A stretch of 64,000 nucleotides of DNA from Parachryseolinea silvisoli (GTDB lineage: Bacteria > Bacteroidota > Bacteroidia > Cytophagales > Cyclobacteriaceae): the NCBI RefSeq assembly GCF_021190955.1, contig NZ_JAIOAO010000001.1, positions 620,001 to 684,000 on the forward strand, in the 5' to 3' direction. Shown here piece by piece: positions 17,845 to 27,026 of this stretch. The translations under genes were made by a program, and so were the position numbers. A model generated the notes under the pieces. It did not search any database, had not been told where the DNA came from, and saw nothing but the letters and a program-made list of their open reading frames with translations. Within the stretch, counting starts at the first letter, position 1, and the number at the start of each line of letters is the position of its first letter.

Positions 17845-18414
17845 TTATTTTCTCCTAAACTTAATAATCGACTCAGTTTTGTTCGTTCCATCAACCAAGT
17901 CGATTTCCTGGATCTCGACTAGTTCAGTGCCCGAGTATACAAATTGAAAAGTTTTGTTGGATAATGAGTCTCTTATCTGTGAGATCCTATGAAGGTCATC
18001 GTAGTCAAAGTCAACTTTATTCGTTTCATTTTCAGTCTGTAAAATCAACTTAATAGTTTTGTTATTTACAGGATCAATTATGCTTTCTTGTCTCAGAACA
18101 CAATTACCGAAGAAGTTAAAATGCTCGTTGTTTAAACTATCCTCACTACAAGTTGAAATTCTCTTAATCTTCAATAGTCCGTCTATCCAGACTGAATCTA
18201 GTGATGACCAATGTTTAGTCCCATAGGGTTCATATTTTGGATCAGTATATTTTGCTAAAAAGTAATAGTTAGAATAAAGAAAAACGTCACCCGGATTGTC
18301 ATTATCGGACATTTCCATTGTCACCGGTATGTAGTTGGTAACCTGTTTCTTTCCATTACAACTGATCAAGATGACCAGAAGTCCGACTATTAAATAAGGG
18401 TATCTATTGTTCAT
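17845..18414 (-). CDS. lipoprotein, AT-rich array gene
   Basis: 189 residues from the ATG at 18414, giving a lipoprotein signal (VILISC, then NGKK). The mature part is beta-rich with several Asp/Asn turns (YDDLHRISQIRD, FVYSGTELVEIQEID), similar in style to Rhs/YD-like strand pairs found in Bacteroidota lipoproteins. No family is assigned. Probably co-transcribed with the membrane protein upstream. Confidence 0.6.
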   Translation of the reverse strand: MNNRYPYLIVGLLVILISCNGKKQVTNYIPVTMEMSDNDNPGDVFLYSNYYFLAKYTDPKYEPYGTKHWSSLDSVWIDGLLKIKRISTCSEDSLNNEHFNFFGNCVLRQESIIDPVNNKTIKLILQTENETNKVDFDYDDLHRISQIRDSLSNKTFQFVYSGTELVEIQEIDLVDGTNKTESIIKFRRK

Positions 18415-18450
18415 ACAAATTACTACCACACTTTTTTTTTGTAGGGCGTA

Positions 18451-18849
18451 TTAATCTTCACTTAATCTTTTTTTAGATGAATACCCGCCAAGAAAAATAG
18501 CAGCGAATGTCATCATAACAAGCAGTTTCGGGTCGTCGTTTAGCGCATCCTTCATAACTCCTGCAAAGGCAATGATTGCAAAAACCATCATCATCCAGGA
18601 AGAAAAAATTAGAAACTTTCGCGCTAATGCTTTTATCCTAGGATTATCTCTTCCAACATGCTGGTACATAAAGAATGGAACTCGGCTCACGGATTGAAAG
18701 GCAAGATGAAATTGAAAATTTATTAGTACTCCAATCCAAATTCTTTTCCCAATGGCACCTTCGATTAAGATTGTTGATCCAACAATACTAAGAATCAATG
18801 TCAACACTGACAACCATTTGTAGTATTTCTGAATTGTTTCAACTGTCAT
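18451..18849 (-). CDS. multi-pass membrane protein, AT-rich array gene
   Basis: 132 residues with four hydrophobic segments (about 14-32, 38-52, 80-98, 107-123). The C-terminus is basic/acidic and short (SSKKRLSED). No family recognised. First gene of the AT-rich minus-strand array; the GC content rises sharply at the end of the TraB-like gene that follows 30 bases away. Confidence 0.55.
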   Translation of the reverse strand: MTVETIQKYYKWLSVLTLILSIVGSTILIEGAIGKRIWIGVLINFQFHLAFQSVSRVPFFMYQHVGRDNPRIKALARKFLIFSSWMMMVFAIIAFAGVMKDALNDDPKLLVMMTFAAIFLGGYSSKKRLSED

Positions 18850-18878
18850 GAGTTTAGCGCTGCTCGCGTTCCGGGTTA

Positions 18879-21800
18879 TTACTTCAACAACTCGACCTCT
18901 CCCTCCGTAACTTCCGTGATGACCGCGGCCAGATCTACATCCTTCCCGTATTCCGTATACGTCGGGTATGTATAATCGCCGATCTCCGTGAGGTACTTCA
19001 CCTTCTCCGGGAACGGACCGCTGAACGCTATACTCCAGGTCTCGTCGCCCGCGTACTGATATTGATAGACGTAGAGGTTTTGCTTCTGACCCTGGTACCG
19101 CACCGATCGTACACCCACCAGCTTTAACTGTTCCGGTATACCATCGTCAGATGCCATGCTTTGGTGCAGGGCGCCCTCCGCAAACTTCTCCTGCGACAGA
19201 TATTTTGCCGGATAGAGCTTCTCCTTACCGTACGTTTTGAGCAGCGTGGACAGGCCAATGCGGTAGTATGGATCGGACACTATGCTTTCGAGGTCGGACG
19301 GCGCCAGCGTCAGGTTGTTTTTCAGGTAAAACTCGGTTGTTACCATGCGGGTATCCACCAACAAAGGATGCCTGTGAAGCGCCTGAAATATCCCCTTCAC
19401 CACATCGCTGGGCTCGGCCAGCAGCAGCAGTTGCGCCAGGGACTCATACGTATACTCATGGATATCCGCTTCCTTGTCGGTTGCGGCCGGCAACGCAGCT
19501 ACCCGCTGCTGACCTTTGGCGACCGCCAGTGCCAGCACTTCTTTTTTTACCGGCGGCGTCAGCGCATTGCTGTCCAGGGCCTGGCGTGCCATCCAGAAAA
19601 TGCGTCCCTGTCCTTCCAGCTTATCCGACAAACGGATCACGCCTGGCAATACGACGTTCAGCAACGCCAGTGAATCGGTATAAGGCTGCATAATCCTATA
19701 CGACCATAATTCCGGTTTGCCCTGCTCCTGTTCGAGCAGCTCCAGAAAGGCCTGTGATGATGCCTGCGTCTTCATCGATGTGAGCACGGTCAGGGCGTGG
19801 CTCTTCCAGGACATGCTGTCGATGAGCGTGGGATATAGCTTTTTGATGAAATCGACGGTGCTGTTGTCGTGCACCCGGTCGAGCGTTCTCAGCAAAACCG
19901 TTCGCACGTCATAATCGTCGGTTGCGAAGCTCGCCCGGGTGATCGCCGCATAGATCGCGGGCAACGCAGCGGGCGTAAATTCATATGTGCCCAGTGCCGG
20001 TATGGCTTCGTCCAGCACCACCGTGTCCGTTGACATCGCCGCCTGCAGCAGCACGTCGGTCTTGTCTGTAAACAAATCCCACGTGTCGGTTGCCGCGGGA
20101 AACCGGAGGGAATTAAAGAAGGCGTCGACCGCGGCGGCGCCGGCATCCTGCGCGTTCTGCACCAGAAGTTCGTACATATACTGCCCGGAGACAACCACCC
20201 GTTCACGTGCGATGCCATTCGCGTTGGGATTGATGACCTCCAGTTGCTGCTCCAAGGTCTTTCCTTCCCGTTTCCGGTTCGTTACCCGAACGCTGTCGTC
20301 CACATAACGTTCATTCAACGTCTTGAAAAGGTCGTCCGCATCCTTCGCCACCTCGTATGGAGAAAATTTCTTCACCCGCAGCGTGTATTGCGCACCCGAC
20401 TGTGCATCCAGCGCAAAGTATTCTCCATACTCTTCCGTGTACCGGAGATTATTCCTCGCCGCGAATCCGATCGAGTCCGTTGTAAACGACGCCGGAAGCT
20501 TTACCTTCACCCGGTGCAGGGGGAATTCAAACTCCTGCATCACCGCCTTTTCCGTAGGCAAGAGCCGGAACGAATCCAGGAAGGTATCGATACCCGACAC
20601 CGCCGCGTTTTTAGACGAGATTGCCATGAGCATGTACGAACGGCCGCCGCGCAGCAGAATCCGCCCAATCACCAGGTTCGTTTCCGCCACGTCGAAGGTG
20701 AACGCGACACCCTTTTTGCCTTCGATCGTGCGATCAAAACGCTGGAGGTTTCGCCCCTTCATATTGTCCATGACGTTGGTGATCAGACTGGCATTGTATA
20801 CGCTGTCGTTAAGCGACCGAAGGCCAGCCGGAAAATCGTTGTAGCGGATCAGATACGTTTCACCAAGCTCCATATCCGTGGCGTGGTAAAGATGAATCTT
20901 ATACCGGCCGCCGGTAGGCCCCGCCATCTCTGGCTCCAGCAGTTGTGTTTTGATATCGCCCGGCATGTGAACTGAAAATGCTCCCGCGGCATTCGAGAAA
21001 TCCTTCCATACCGTTTTACCAAACTCTTGCAATCGGAAAGAACGCAGAAACTTCCCGGCCTCGTCGGAATAGGCAATCGCTTTGGTGGGCCCTACCTGAA
21101 GCAGGTACAACACATCGCCCCGTAACAAAATCTGCGCACGATGAAACTGACCGCCCTGTCGCATGACGATTTCGCGCCCCTCCAGGCCCTGCACATCGAT
21201 GCGCGATACTTTTTCAAACTTATATTTCCCGCCGCGCTTCATGCGCTCCACAAATTGGTCCAGCGCATATTTGGGAGTTCTGCCTTTAAACTGACCGTGG
21301 AGCGGTATGTACGTCGTCTGAAATACGGTGGACGTGCCGATATCCACGTAGGTCTGAAATGTAAGTCCGACGGAATCTATCGCAAACGCAATGGGCTTTG
21401 CGGGCATGCTGATTGTATAAGCCCCGATCGGTGACGTGTATTCGTACCAGGGTTCTTCCTGCGTGGTATACGTATATTTCTTTGCCAGCCCTGTAAACGT
21501 GGCCTTCACGGGTTGCACCGTGTACCCCTCCTGTTGCAGCAAATAGATCAGGCCCTCTTCGCCGGCCAGATGCCCCGCGCCCACGGCAAAAAAAGTGGTT
21601 TGCTTCCGAACCTGCCGGACAATGTTCGCCGTCATGCCGATGTTGCGTCGGGTGATGAGCCTGTCATAGTATCCCGGCTCCATCGCCGTATTCTCTTTCA
21701 GGTAACGCGACATGGCTTCAATGTCGCCGCCGTAATACAGGTCAAGCATCGAGGCAAAAGAACGGTCCTCGATAATCGAGTCGCTTTCCAGCTGCTCCAT

Positions 21801-22385
21801 CAGCACGGCGGGGAGGTTCTCCGGCGCAAAGTCGTCCAGCAACGCCAATTGCTCCTGCGCATCTTCGATGCCAAGAATGGATTTTCCCTGGCGGCGGGCG
21901 ATGTTATACAGATATCCGTCCACGAACGTGCCTTTTCCTTTTCCCTTCTTCGGGGCCTGCTTTTCCAGGAGCATGCGCACCAGGCTGGGAGTTTTGAGTC
22001 GGTCCAGTGAAAGGCCGGTCCGCTGCTGCATCAGGCTGTCGATTTCGCGGTACTCTTTCTCGCTGAGCAGCTCCTTAAGCCTGTTTTGCCCCTTCGACGA
22101 CTGCCCCGCCAGGACGGGCAACAGCAACCGCATCAGCGAATCGGGGTGAACTTCCAGCGAGAAAGCTTTGCACTCAGAGATTTTTAACAGCACGGAATCG
22201 CTGAATTCGAAAGCCCGGTCGTCCTCTACGTGCATGGTACCAAACAGGTACGACGGCGCTGTCAGGCCGTTGCCTGAAATCTTCCAGAGGAGCTTATAGT
22301 GGGGGCGTTTTGCGTTATTTTGAGCGTAGAGCGAGGATACTGCCATTGTGCAGCAGGCAACGAGAACAAAGAAAAAGCGATTCAT
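18879..22385 (-). CDS. TraB/GumN-like exported protein with long C-terminal extension
   Basis: 1168 residues from the ATG at 22385, chosen because it begins a signal peptide (FFFVLVACCTMAVSSLYAQ). Residues 25-290 match the TraB/GumN fold: WKISGNGLTAPSYLFGTMH with the GTMH motif, a later SLEV acidic strand, and AVGAGHLAGEEGL with the GxGHL motif, the proposed metal/catalytic residues of this family. Typical family length is about 300. The extra 870 residues contain three repeats of a beta-type domain (each with a pattern like YMLMAISS/LYLLQVG/MYELLVQ) and then a helical HEAT-like region (residues 740-1050). Substrate unknown. Confidence 0.8.
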   Translation of the reverse strand: MNRFFFVLVACCTMAVSSLYAQNNAKRPHYKLLWKISGNGLTAPSYLFGTMHVEDDRAFEFSDSVLLKISECKAFSLEVHPDSLMRLLLPVLAGQSSKGQNRLKELLSEKEYREIDSLMQQRTGLSLDRLKTPSLVRMLLEKQAPKKGKGKGTFVDGYLYNIARRQGKSILGIEDAQEQLALLDDFAPENLPAVLMEQLESDSIIEDRSFASMLDLYYGGDIEAMSRYLKENTAMEPGYYDRLITRRNIGMTANIVRQVRKQTTFFAVGAGHLAGEEGLIYLLQQEGYTVQPVKATFTGLAKKYTYTTQEEPWYEYTSPIGAYTISMPAKPIAFAIDSVGLTFQTYVDIGTSTVFQTTYIPLHGQFKGRTPKYALDQFVERMKRGGKYKFEKVSRIDVQGLEGREIVMRQGGQFHRAQILLRGDVLYLLQVGPTKAIAYSDEAGKFLRSFRLQEFGKTVWKDFSNAAGAFSVHMPGDIKTQLLEPEMAGPTGGRYKIHLYHATDMELGETYLIRYNDFPAGLRSLNDSVYNASLITNVMDNMKGRNLQRFDRTIEGKKGVAFTFDVAETNLVIGRILLRGGRSYMLMAISSKNAAVSGIDTFLDSFRLLPTEKAVMQEFEFPLHRVKVKLPASFTTDSIGFAARNNLRYTEEYGEYFALDAQSGAQYTLRVKKFSPYEVAKDADDLFKTLNERYVDDSVRVTNRKREGKTLEQQLEVINPNANGIARERVVVSGQYMYELLVQNAQDAGAAAVDAFFNSLRFPAATDTWDLFTDKTDVLLQAAMSTDTVVLDEAIPALGTYEFTPAALPAIYAAITRASFATDDYDVRTVLLRTLDRVHDNSTVDFIKKLYPTLIDSMSWKSHALTVLTSMKTQASSQAFLELLEQEQGKPELWSYRIMQPYTDSLALLNVVLPGVIRLSDKLEGQGRIFWMARQALDSNALTPPVKKEVLALAVAKGQQRVAALPAATDKEADIHEYTYESLAQLLLLAEPSDVVKGIFQALHRHPLLVDTRMVTTEFYLKNNLTLAPSDLESIVSDPYYRIGLSTLLKTYGKEKLYPAKYLSQEKFAEGALHQSMASDDGIPEQLKLVGVRSVRYQGQKQNLYVYQYQYAGDETWSIAFSGPFPEKVKYLTEIGDYTYPTYTEYGKDVDLAAVITEVTEGEVELLK

Positions 22386-22397
22386 GGAAGAAAAATA

Positions 22398-22440
22398 CGG
22401 TCCAACCCCCAAAAGTAACCTTTTCCCGCCGGGCGAAGCC
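22398..22440. repeat. short dispersed repeat, copy 1
   Basis: GGTCCAACCCCCAAAAGTAACC followed within 20 bases by CCGGGCGAA. The same words in the same order occur at 26867-26909. Each copy sits just outside a coding region. Origin unknown. Confidence 0.5.
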
Positions 22441-22495
22441 TCGCAACCCCTCTTCCCAGATGAGGGTCATGTGGCGGCTAGTGTCGACCGCGTCT

Positions 22496-23005
22496 TTAGG
22501 CGGAAATAAATTGTTCTATATTTTCCTTGATATACCTCACTCGTCTTGCCTCCAAACTGTCTACGTCAATCAACTTATGAAATTCTATGTCCAACGGATA
22601 AAGTTTTTCCGGTTCAGCCTGGTCCGCCAAAATCAACTCGTTTAACTCGTTAGCTCTTCTAACAATATCTGCCAACGATTCTGCACCCATCGCGATAAGA
22701 TCTCGTTCCAGAAATTGATTTAATTCACATCCTGTATTGAAATAGAAGCCTCCAAATCCACCGTTGAATATTTGCGTTTCTAAAATATATGTTGAATATA
22801 TTATCTTTTGTCCGGTGGTCAAACCAGAATATAATTCTCCGTCAGATTTTCTTTTGTTATTAACCTGTAGAGTGTCGATTATCAGCTGCGTTAAGTCTTC
22901 GTCCGGTGTTTTCGTTATCAGATCGTTTGTCAATCGGCTATGAATCGGCCGATGCAGAACTTTTTCAAATATTTTTGAAAAGTCGTATTTTTTATCTTCA
23001 CTCAT
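22496..23005 (-). CDS. DMP19/DUF4375 family protein
   Basis: 169 residues from the ATG at 23005. The motif IYSTYILETQIFNGGFGGFYFN followed by an acidic helix matches DUF4375, the family of the Neisseria DNA-mimic protein DMP19. The protein is acidic and helical. In Neisseria DMP19 blocks a repressor by mimicking DNA; whether this relative does the same is unknown. Base composition is more AT-rich than its neighbours, which suggests transfer. Confidence 0.75.
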   Translation of the reverse strand: MSEDKKYDFSKIFEKVLHRPIHSRLTNDLITKTPDEDLTQLIIDTLQVNNKRKSDGELYSGLTTGQKIIYSTYILETQIFNGGFGGFYFNTGCELNQFLERDLIAMGAESLADIVRRANELNELILADQAEPEKLYPLDIEFHKLIDVDSLEARRVRYIKENIEQFISA

Positions 23006-23235
23006 CAGTTGTAGTTTACTAGCGCTCAAAGACTATGTGCTCTTGCCCAAAAAGTTCCGTTGGACGCAGGGACGTCCAACGCCAAATGAACTGAAAATTT
23101 TCTATAGTAAAAGTCTGGCGCGATATTATTCCGCTTTATTATTTTCGCTACCGAATCCGGATTTGCTAAAACTAATGATTTCAAGCTATTAATTAATAGT
23201 AACACATTACTTAATAAACTTCTACTTATTAGAAT

Positions 23236-24099
23236 ATGTCAGCAGATAATTCCCATGGCAAGCACGCCCCAACCGGCGTAGCTTTTCTCCTTGCATTTTT
23301 TCTACTTTTTTCATTTTTCTCCCCGGCCGTCGTCGTGGCGCAACCGCCGAAAAGTCCGCCCGCGGCGTCCACCTTTACGGCCAACCTCATCAACATCGAG
23401 GCAGCCGTACATGAAACCTTCCGCTATAGCACGAACCTGCACAACGGCAGCGCCCAGGGACGTGTATACGAATTGAAAGCCATGGCACCGATGGGCTGGA
23501 ACGTCGTATTTCGTGCACGCGGCAGCCAGGTAACGTCCATCAATATGGATGGCAACAAAGACCAGGACATCAGCATCGAAATCCAACCGGCGTATAGCGC
23601 CGAACCTGCCAAGTATAAAATACCGGTCTTCGCCACCGCCAACCACGACTCGCTGAAACTGGACCTGGAGGCGGTTGTAAAGGGCTCTTACGGTATAGAG
23701 CTGACCACACCCACCGGCCGTTTAAGCGATGCCATTACCGAAGGAAAACAAAAGGAGATTCACCTGGTCGTGAAGAATACGGGGACATTGGCCCTGAACG
23801 ATATCTCGCTGTCGGGCCAATCGCCGTCCAAGTGGGATGTGACCTTTGCGCCGTCAAAAATCGACCAGCTGGCTGCGGGTAAAACGGCGGATGTGGTCGC
23901 GCGGTTAACGGTACCGGACAAGACGATCGCGGGCGACTATGTCACCACCTTCACGGCAAAGAATGCCAACCGCGAGGCGCAGGCTACCTTCCGCATGACC
24001 GTGAAGACCTCCGTGCTGTCCGGATGGATCGGCATCCTGGTCATTCTGGCAGCGGTGGGCCTGGTCATCTACCTGATCCGAAAGTACGGCAGACGCTAA
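23236..24099 (+). CDS. exported NEW3-domain protein of ABC operon
   Basis: 287 residues: a signal peptide (to about residue 37), then two NEW3-type immunoglobulin-like repeats, the second with AGDYVTTFTAKNANREAQATF, and a single C-terminal transmembrane helix (SGWIGILVILAAVGLVIYL) with basic cap RKYGRR. The protein would face the periplasm, anchored at the C-terminus. NEW3 proteins of this plan regularly precede an ABC ATPase and permease, as here: the ATPase starts 5 bases after the stop. It may be the substrate-contact or accessory subunit. Confidence 0.8.
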   Translation: MSADNSHGKHAPTGVAFLLAFFLLFSFFSPAVVVAQPPKSPPAASTFTANLINIEAAVHETFRYSTNLHNGSAQGRVYELKAMAPMGWNVVFRARGSQVTSINMDGNKDQDISIEIQPAYSAEPAKYKIPVFATANHDSLKLDLEAVVKGSYGIELTTPTGRLSDAITEGKQKEIHLVVKNTGTLALNDISLSGQSPSKWDVTFAPSKIDQLAAGKTADVVARLTVPDKTIAGDYVTTFTAKNANREAQATFRMTVKTSVLSGWIGILVILAAVGLVIYLIRKYGRR

Positions 24100-24104
24100 C
24101 AGTT

Positions 24105-25073
24105 ATGGACAATGCTATCATAGAATTGAGGGGACTAACAAAGTGTTACGGCTCCCTCAAGGCTGTTGATGATCTAACCCTTACCATAAACAAAGGTGAG
24201 ATTTTCGGGCTGCTCGGTCCCAACGGCGCCGGCAAGACCACCACGATCCTGATGATGCTCGGACTGAGCGAGCCTACCGCGGGCACGGCCCGCGTATGTG
24301 GCTACAACGCTACGAATACCCCCATCGCCGTCAAGCGAAAGGTAGGCTATATGCCCGATAGCCTGGGGTTCTACGACAACATGACCGCGCTCGAAAACCT
24401 GGTATACATCGGCGAGCTGAACGGCATTCCGCGCTCCGAAGTCCGCGAGCGTGCTGTCGAGATGATGGACATGGTCGGCCTTCGCAACGAAGATCTTCAC
24501 AAAAAGACGTCGGCCTATTCGCGTGGCATGAAGCAACGGCTGGGGCTGGCGGACGTATTGATCAAACAGCCCGACGTTATCATCCTCGACGAGCCTACCC
24601 TCGGCATCGACCCCAGCGGCGTGCGCGACTTCCTGGGTCTTATCCGTCAGCTGAGTCGTCAGAAAGGTATTACGGTGTTACTTTCGTCACATCACCTGCA
24701 CCAGGTGCAACAGGTCTGCGACCGCGTCGGCATTTTTGTCAAAGGAAAACTTTTGGTGGAAGGTAGTTTAGATACCTTATCGAAAAACCTGTTTACGGAA
24801 CGCTACTACGAAGTGCAGGTAACGGTCCGGCAGGCCATTACCACCCCGTGGAAACACGAACCGGACCTTCTTCAATTGCCCGCCGTGCAAAAACTGGCGG
24901 TGGACGGCCCTACCATCGACATCACGTGCACACGCGATACGACACCCGACATTGTCCGCTTTTTTGTGGAGCGGGGATATGATGTCACCGGCGTGCACCG
25001 GAAAGAATACGGCCTGGACGAAATCTATCAAACCTATTTTGAAAACAACCTAACAGAAGCAGCGACCCCATGA
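24105..25073 (+). CDS. ABC transporter ATP-binding protein
   Basis: 322 residues. Walker A GPNGAGKTTT, signature SRGMKQRL, Walker B VIILDEPT with the catalytic glutamate, and an H-loop in LSSHHLHQ. The C-terminal 90 residues form the extra domain of CcmA/NatA-type ATPases. It starts 5 bases after the NEW3 gene and overlaps the permease gene by 4 bases (ATGA), so the three genes form an operon. Export or ABC-2 type function is likely; the substrate is not evident. Confidence 0.95.
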   Translation: MDNAIIELRGLTKCYGSLKAVDDLTLTINKGEIFGLLGPNGAGKTTTILMMLGLSEPTAGTARVCGYNATNTPIAVKRKVGYMPDSLGFYDNMTALENLVYIGELNGIPRSEVRERAVEMMDMVGLRNEDLHKKTSAYSRGMKQRLGLADVLIKQPDVIILDEPTLGIDPSGVRDFLGLIRQLSRQKGITVLLSSHHLHQVQQVCDRVGIFVKGKLLVEGSLDTLSKNLFTERYYEVQVTVRQAITTPWKHEPDLLQLPAVQKLAVDGPTIDITCTRDTTPDIVRFFVERGYDVTGVHRKEYGLDEIYQTYFENNLTEAATP

Positions 25074-26047
25074 AAAATCTGGTAACCTCTTTGAACAACC
25101 CCAGCCCTTTCGGGGCCATGGTACGAAAAGAAATTGCCGGCCACATTCGCAGCTGGCGATTTATTGTGCTGTTAATGCTTCTTTTACTCACCTTCTGGGG
25201 GTCGATGTATATCTCGCTGAGTAACATCCGGACGGCCGTCTCGAACGCCCAGGACCCCGACGCATTATTTTTATACCTGAAGTTATTGACGACGACAGAC
25301 GGTACACTTCCGCCGTTTCACGTGCTCCTCAATTTCCTGGGGCCCCTGCTGGGCATTAGCCTGGGCTTCGACGCGATCAATTCCGAGCAGCAGGGTGGAA
25401 CGCTTACACGCGTCATGGCCCAACCCGTTTACCGCGACAATCTGTTGCTATCCAAATTTGTGAGCGCATTACTGATGCTGAGCGTGCTGTTCCTGGCGCT
25501 GGCGATGCTGATGACCGGTGGCGGCATGATGCTGACCGGCGTGCGCATCGAGCCCGAGGAAGTACTGCGAATCCTGAGCTTTATCGTACTCTGCGTGGTA
25601 TACATCGGGTTTTGGCTGGGCCTCTCCATCCTGCTCTCGATCCGGTTCCGGCAAGCCGCTACCTCGGCGCTTACGGCCATCGGCATCTGGCTGTTCTTTA
25701 CCGTCTTTTATCAAATCGTCATCAGCCTGGCCGTCAAAGCCTTTATACCGCGTTCGCACGCGCTTACCGAGAGCGATGTTCTTCACTACAATGAGATCAT
25801 TCTAAACCTCTTGCGCCTGGCGCCCAGCCAACTGTATACCGATGCCACGACCACGCTGCTGATGCCCTCCATCCGCAGCCTGGGGCCCGTTACGATGGAG
25901 CAGATGGCCGGGGCCATACCCACCCCGCTGCCGTTCGGACAGAGCCTGCTGATTGTATGGCCACAAGTCAGCGGACTGATCGCCGCCACCATGGTCTGCT
26001 TTGCGTTGTCGTACTACCTGTTTATGCGACGGGAGATCAGAAGCTGA
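25070..26047 (+). CDS. ABC-2 type permease (NosY-like)
   Basis: 325 residues with six hydrophobic helices. A large extracytoplasmic loop after helix 1 and the segment FDAINSEQQGGTLTRVMAQPVYR are the plan of NosY-like ABC-2 permeases. It pairs with the upstream ATPase by a 4-base overlap. The carboxyl end is cytoplasmic and basic (MRREIRS). Confidence 0.9.
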   Translation: MKNLVTSLNNPSPFGAMVRKEIAGHIRSWRFIVLLMLLLLTFWGSMYISLSNIRTAVSNAQDPDALFLYLKLLTTTDGTLPPFHVLLNFLGPLLGISLGFDAINSEQQGGTLTRVMAQPVYRDNLLLSKFVSALLMLSVLFLALAMLMTGGGMMLTGVRIEPEEVLRILSFIVLCVVYIGFWLGLSILLSIRFRQAATSALTAIGIWLFFTVFYQIVISLAVKAFIPRSHALTESDVLHYNEIILNLLRLAPSQLYTDATTTLLMPSIRSLGPVTMEQMAGAIPTPLPFGQSLLIVWPQVSGLIAATMVCFALSYYLFMRREIRS

Positions 26048-26343
26048 GGTATAGCAATTTTATATCTACAGACACGAGTTTGTCTACAGCGCAGGTGCCC
26101 GCTGATGGTTACATCGCCCGGACGGGCACTTGCTCCAGGCTATCAGATTCATTTATACGCGCTGGCGGGCGTTGTGAGCTCCCGGGATATCTTCTATTCA
26201 ATAAAATGAAAGCGGAAACATCGAAACTATTGGTTCTTGATGTTAAAATGGGCATTTTTCCAGGACGGAACCTATAAGGAGAATATCGTTAATAACCATA
26301 GCCGGCTGTTGCCTGCCATACTTAAACAACTACAGTAATAGAC
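26048..26343. other. intergenic region with a possible 3' gene remnant
   Basis: A hairpin with arms GTGCCCG/CGGGCAC lies at about 26094-26128 but has no T-run, so it is not a clear terminator. From about 26210 to 26338 one forward frame reads a coherent, protein-like C-terminus (WAFFQDGTYKENIVNNHSR...ILKQLQ, stop at 26336) with no upstream gene; it may be the tail of a deleted gene. No further feature seen. Confidence 0.35.
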
Positions 26344-26844
26344 ATGCGAGTAATTGCAATCCTGGCATTTGTATCTCTTTCCTATTGCACAAATGCACAA
26401 ACGTTTTCCCTGGACGACATTCTCAACGCCAGGGCGATGGACTCTACCGAACTAAGAACCTTCTCCCACGACAAGGGATTTGAATTGCGGGAAGTAGAAA
26501 TAGACAGTTGGAGGTCGGTGCATAAATATTATTCGTCAGACAGCACCATTTGTTTTGAAAGAACCTTTCCCACCGGGAGAAAACTTTTCTCTGAAAACAC
26601 CACAACCAAATACGCTGGAATGGTGTACTATCATTTTTCAGATAAAGCCGCGGTTAAAGAGTTTCAACGGGAGATGAAGGAAAAAGGATTTAAATTCAAA
26701 AGAACAGAGAGCAAAGATTATGGCGCTAATTTCTTTACCCATAATATCTTCGTGACGAAAGACGACGAAATCGACTTAGCCACGGAAAAACTTGGTAAAG
26801 AAAATATAAAGTATACCCTGATGTACTACCAAAGGAGGAATTAA
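26344..26844 (+). CDS. exported protein of unknown function
   Basis: 166 residues with a signal peptide (RVIAILAFVSLSYCTNAQ). The mature part is a mixed alpha/beta domain with a recurrent basic helix (AAVKEFQREMKEKGFKFKR). No family recognised. It is a single gene with 180 bases to the next, convergent gene. Confidence 0.6.
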   Translation: MRVIAILAFVSLSYCTNAQTFSLDDILNARAMDSTELRTFSHDKGFELREVEIDSWRSVHKYYSSDSTICFERTFPTGRKLFSENTTTKYAGMVYYHFSDKAAVKEFQREMKEKGFKFKRTESKDYGANFFTHNIFVTKDDEIDLATEKLGKENIKYTLMYYQRRN

Positions 26845-26866
26845 AGTCCAGGTCCGAGCATTGGTC

Positions 26867-26909
26867 CAACCCTCAAAAGTAACCGTTGCCCCCGGGCCGG
26901 GCGAAATAT
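26867..26909. repeat. short dispersed repeat, copy 2
   Basis: GGTCCAACCCTCAAAAGTAACC and, shortly after, GGGCCGGGCGAA, matching the copy at 22398. It lies 22 bases after a stop codon. Confidence 0.5.
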
Positions 26910-27026
26910 GGATTGTCCACCAGGGACTCGCGTTGCCTGGGGATAGCGTTTTTTAGTTCGCAGCGGTTTAGCGACGATTTTGCGTCCGTTTTGGCCAGGT
27001 GATGCTCTGCAACGGCCTTGTCATCA

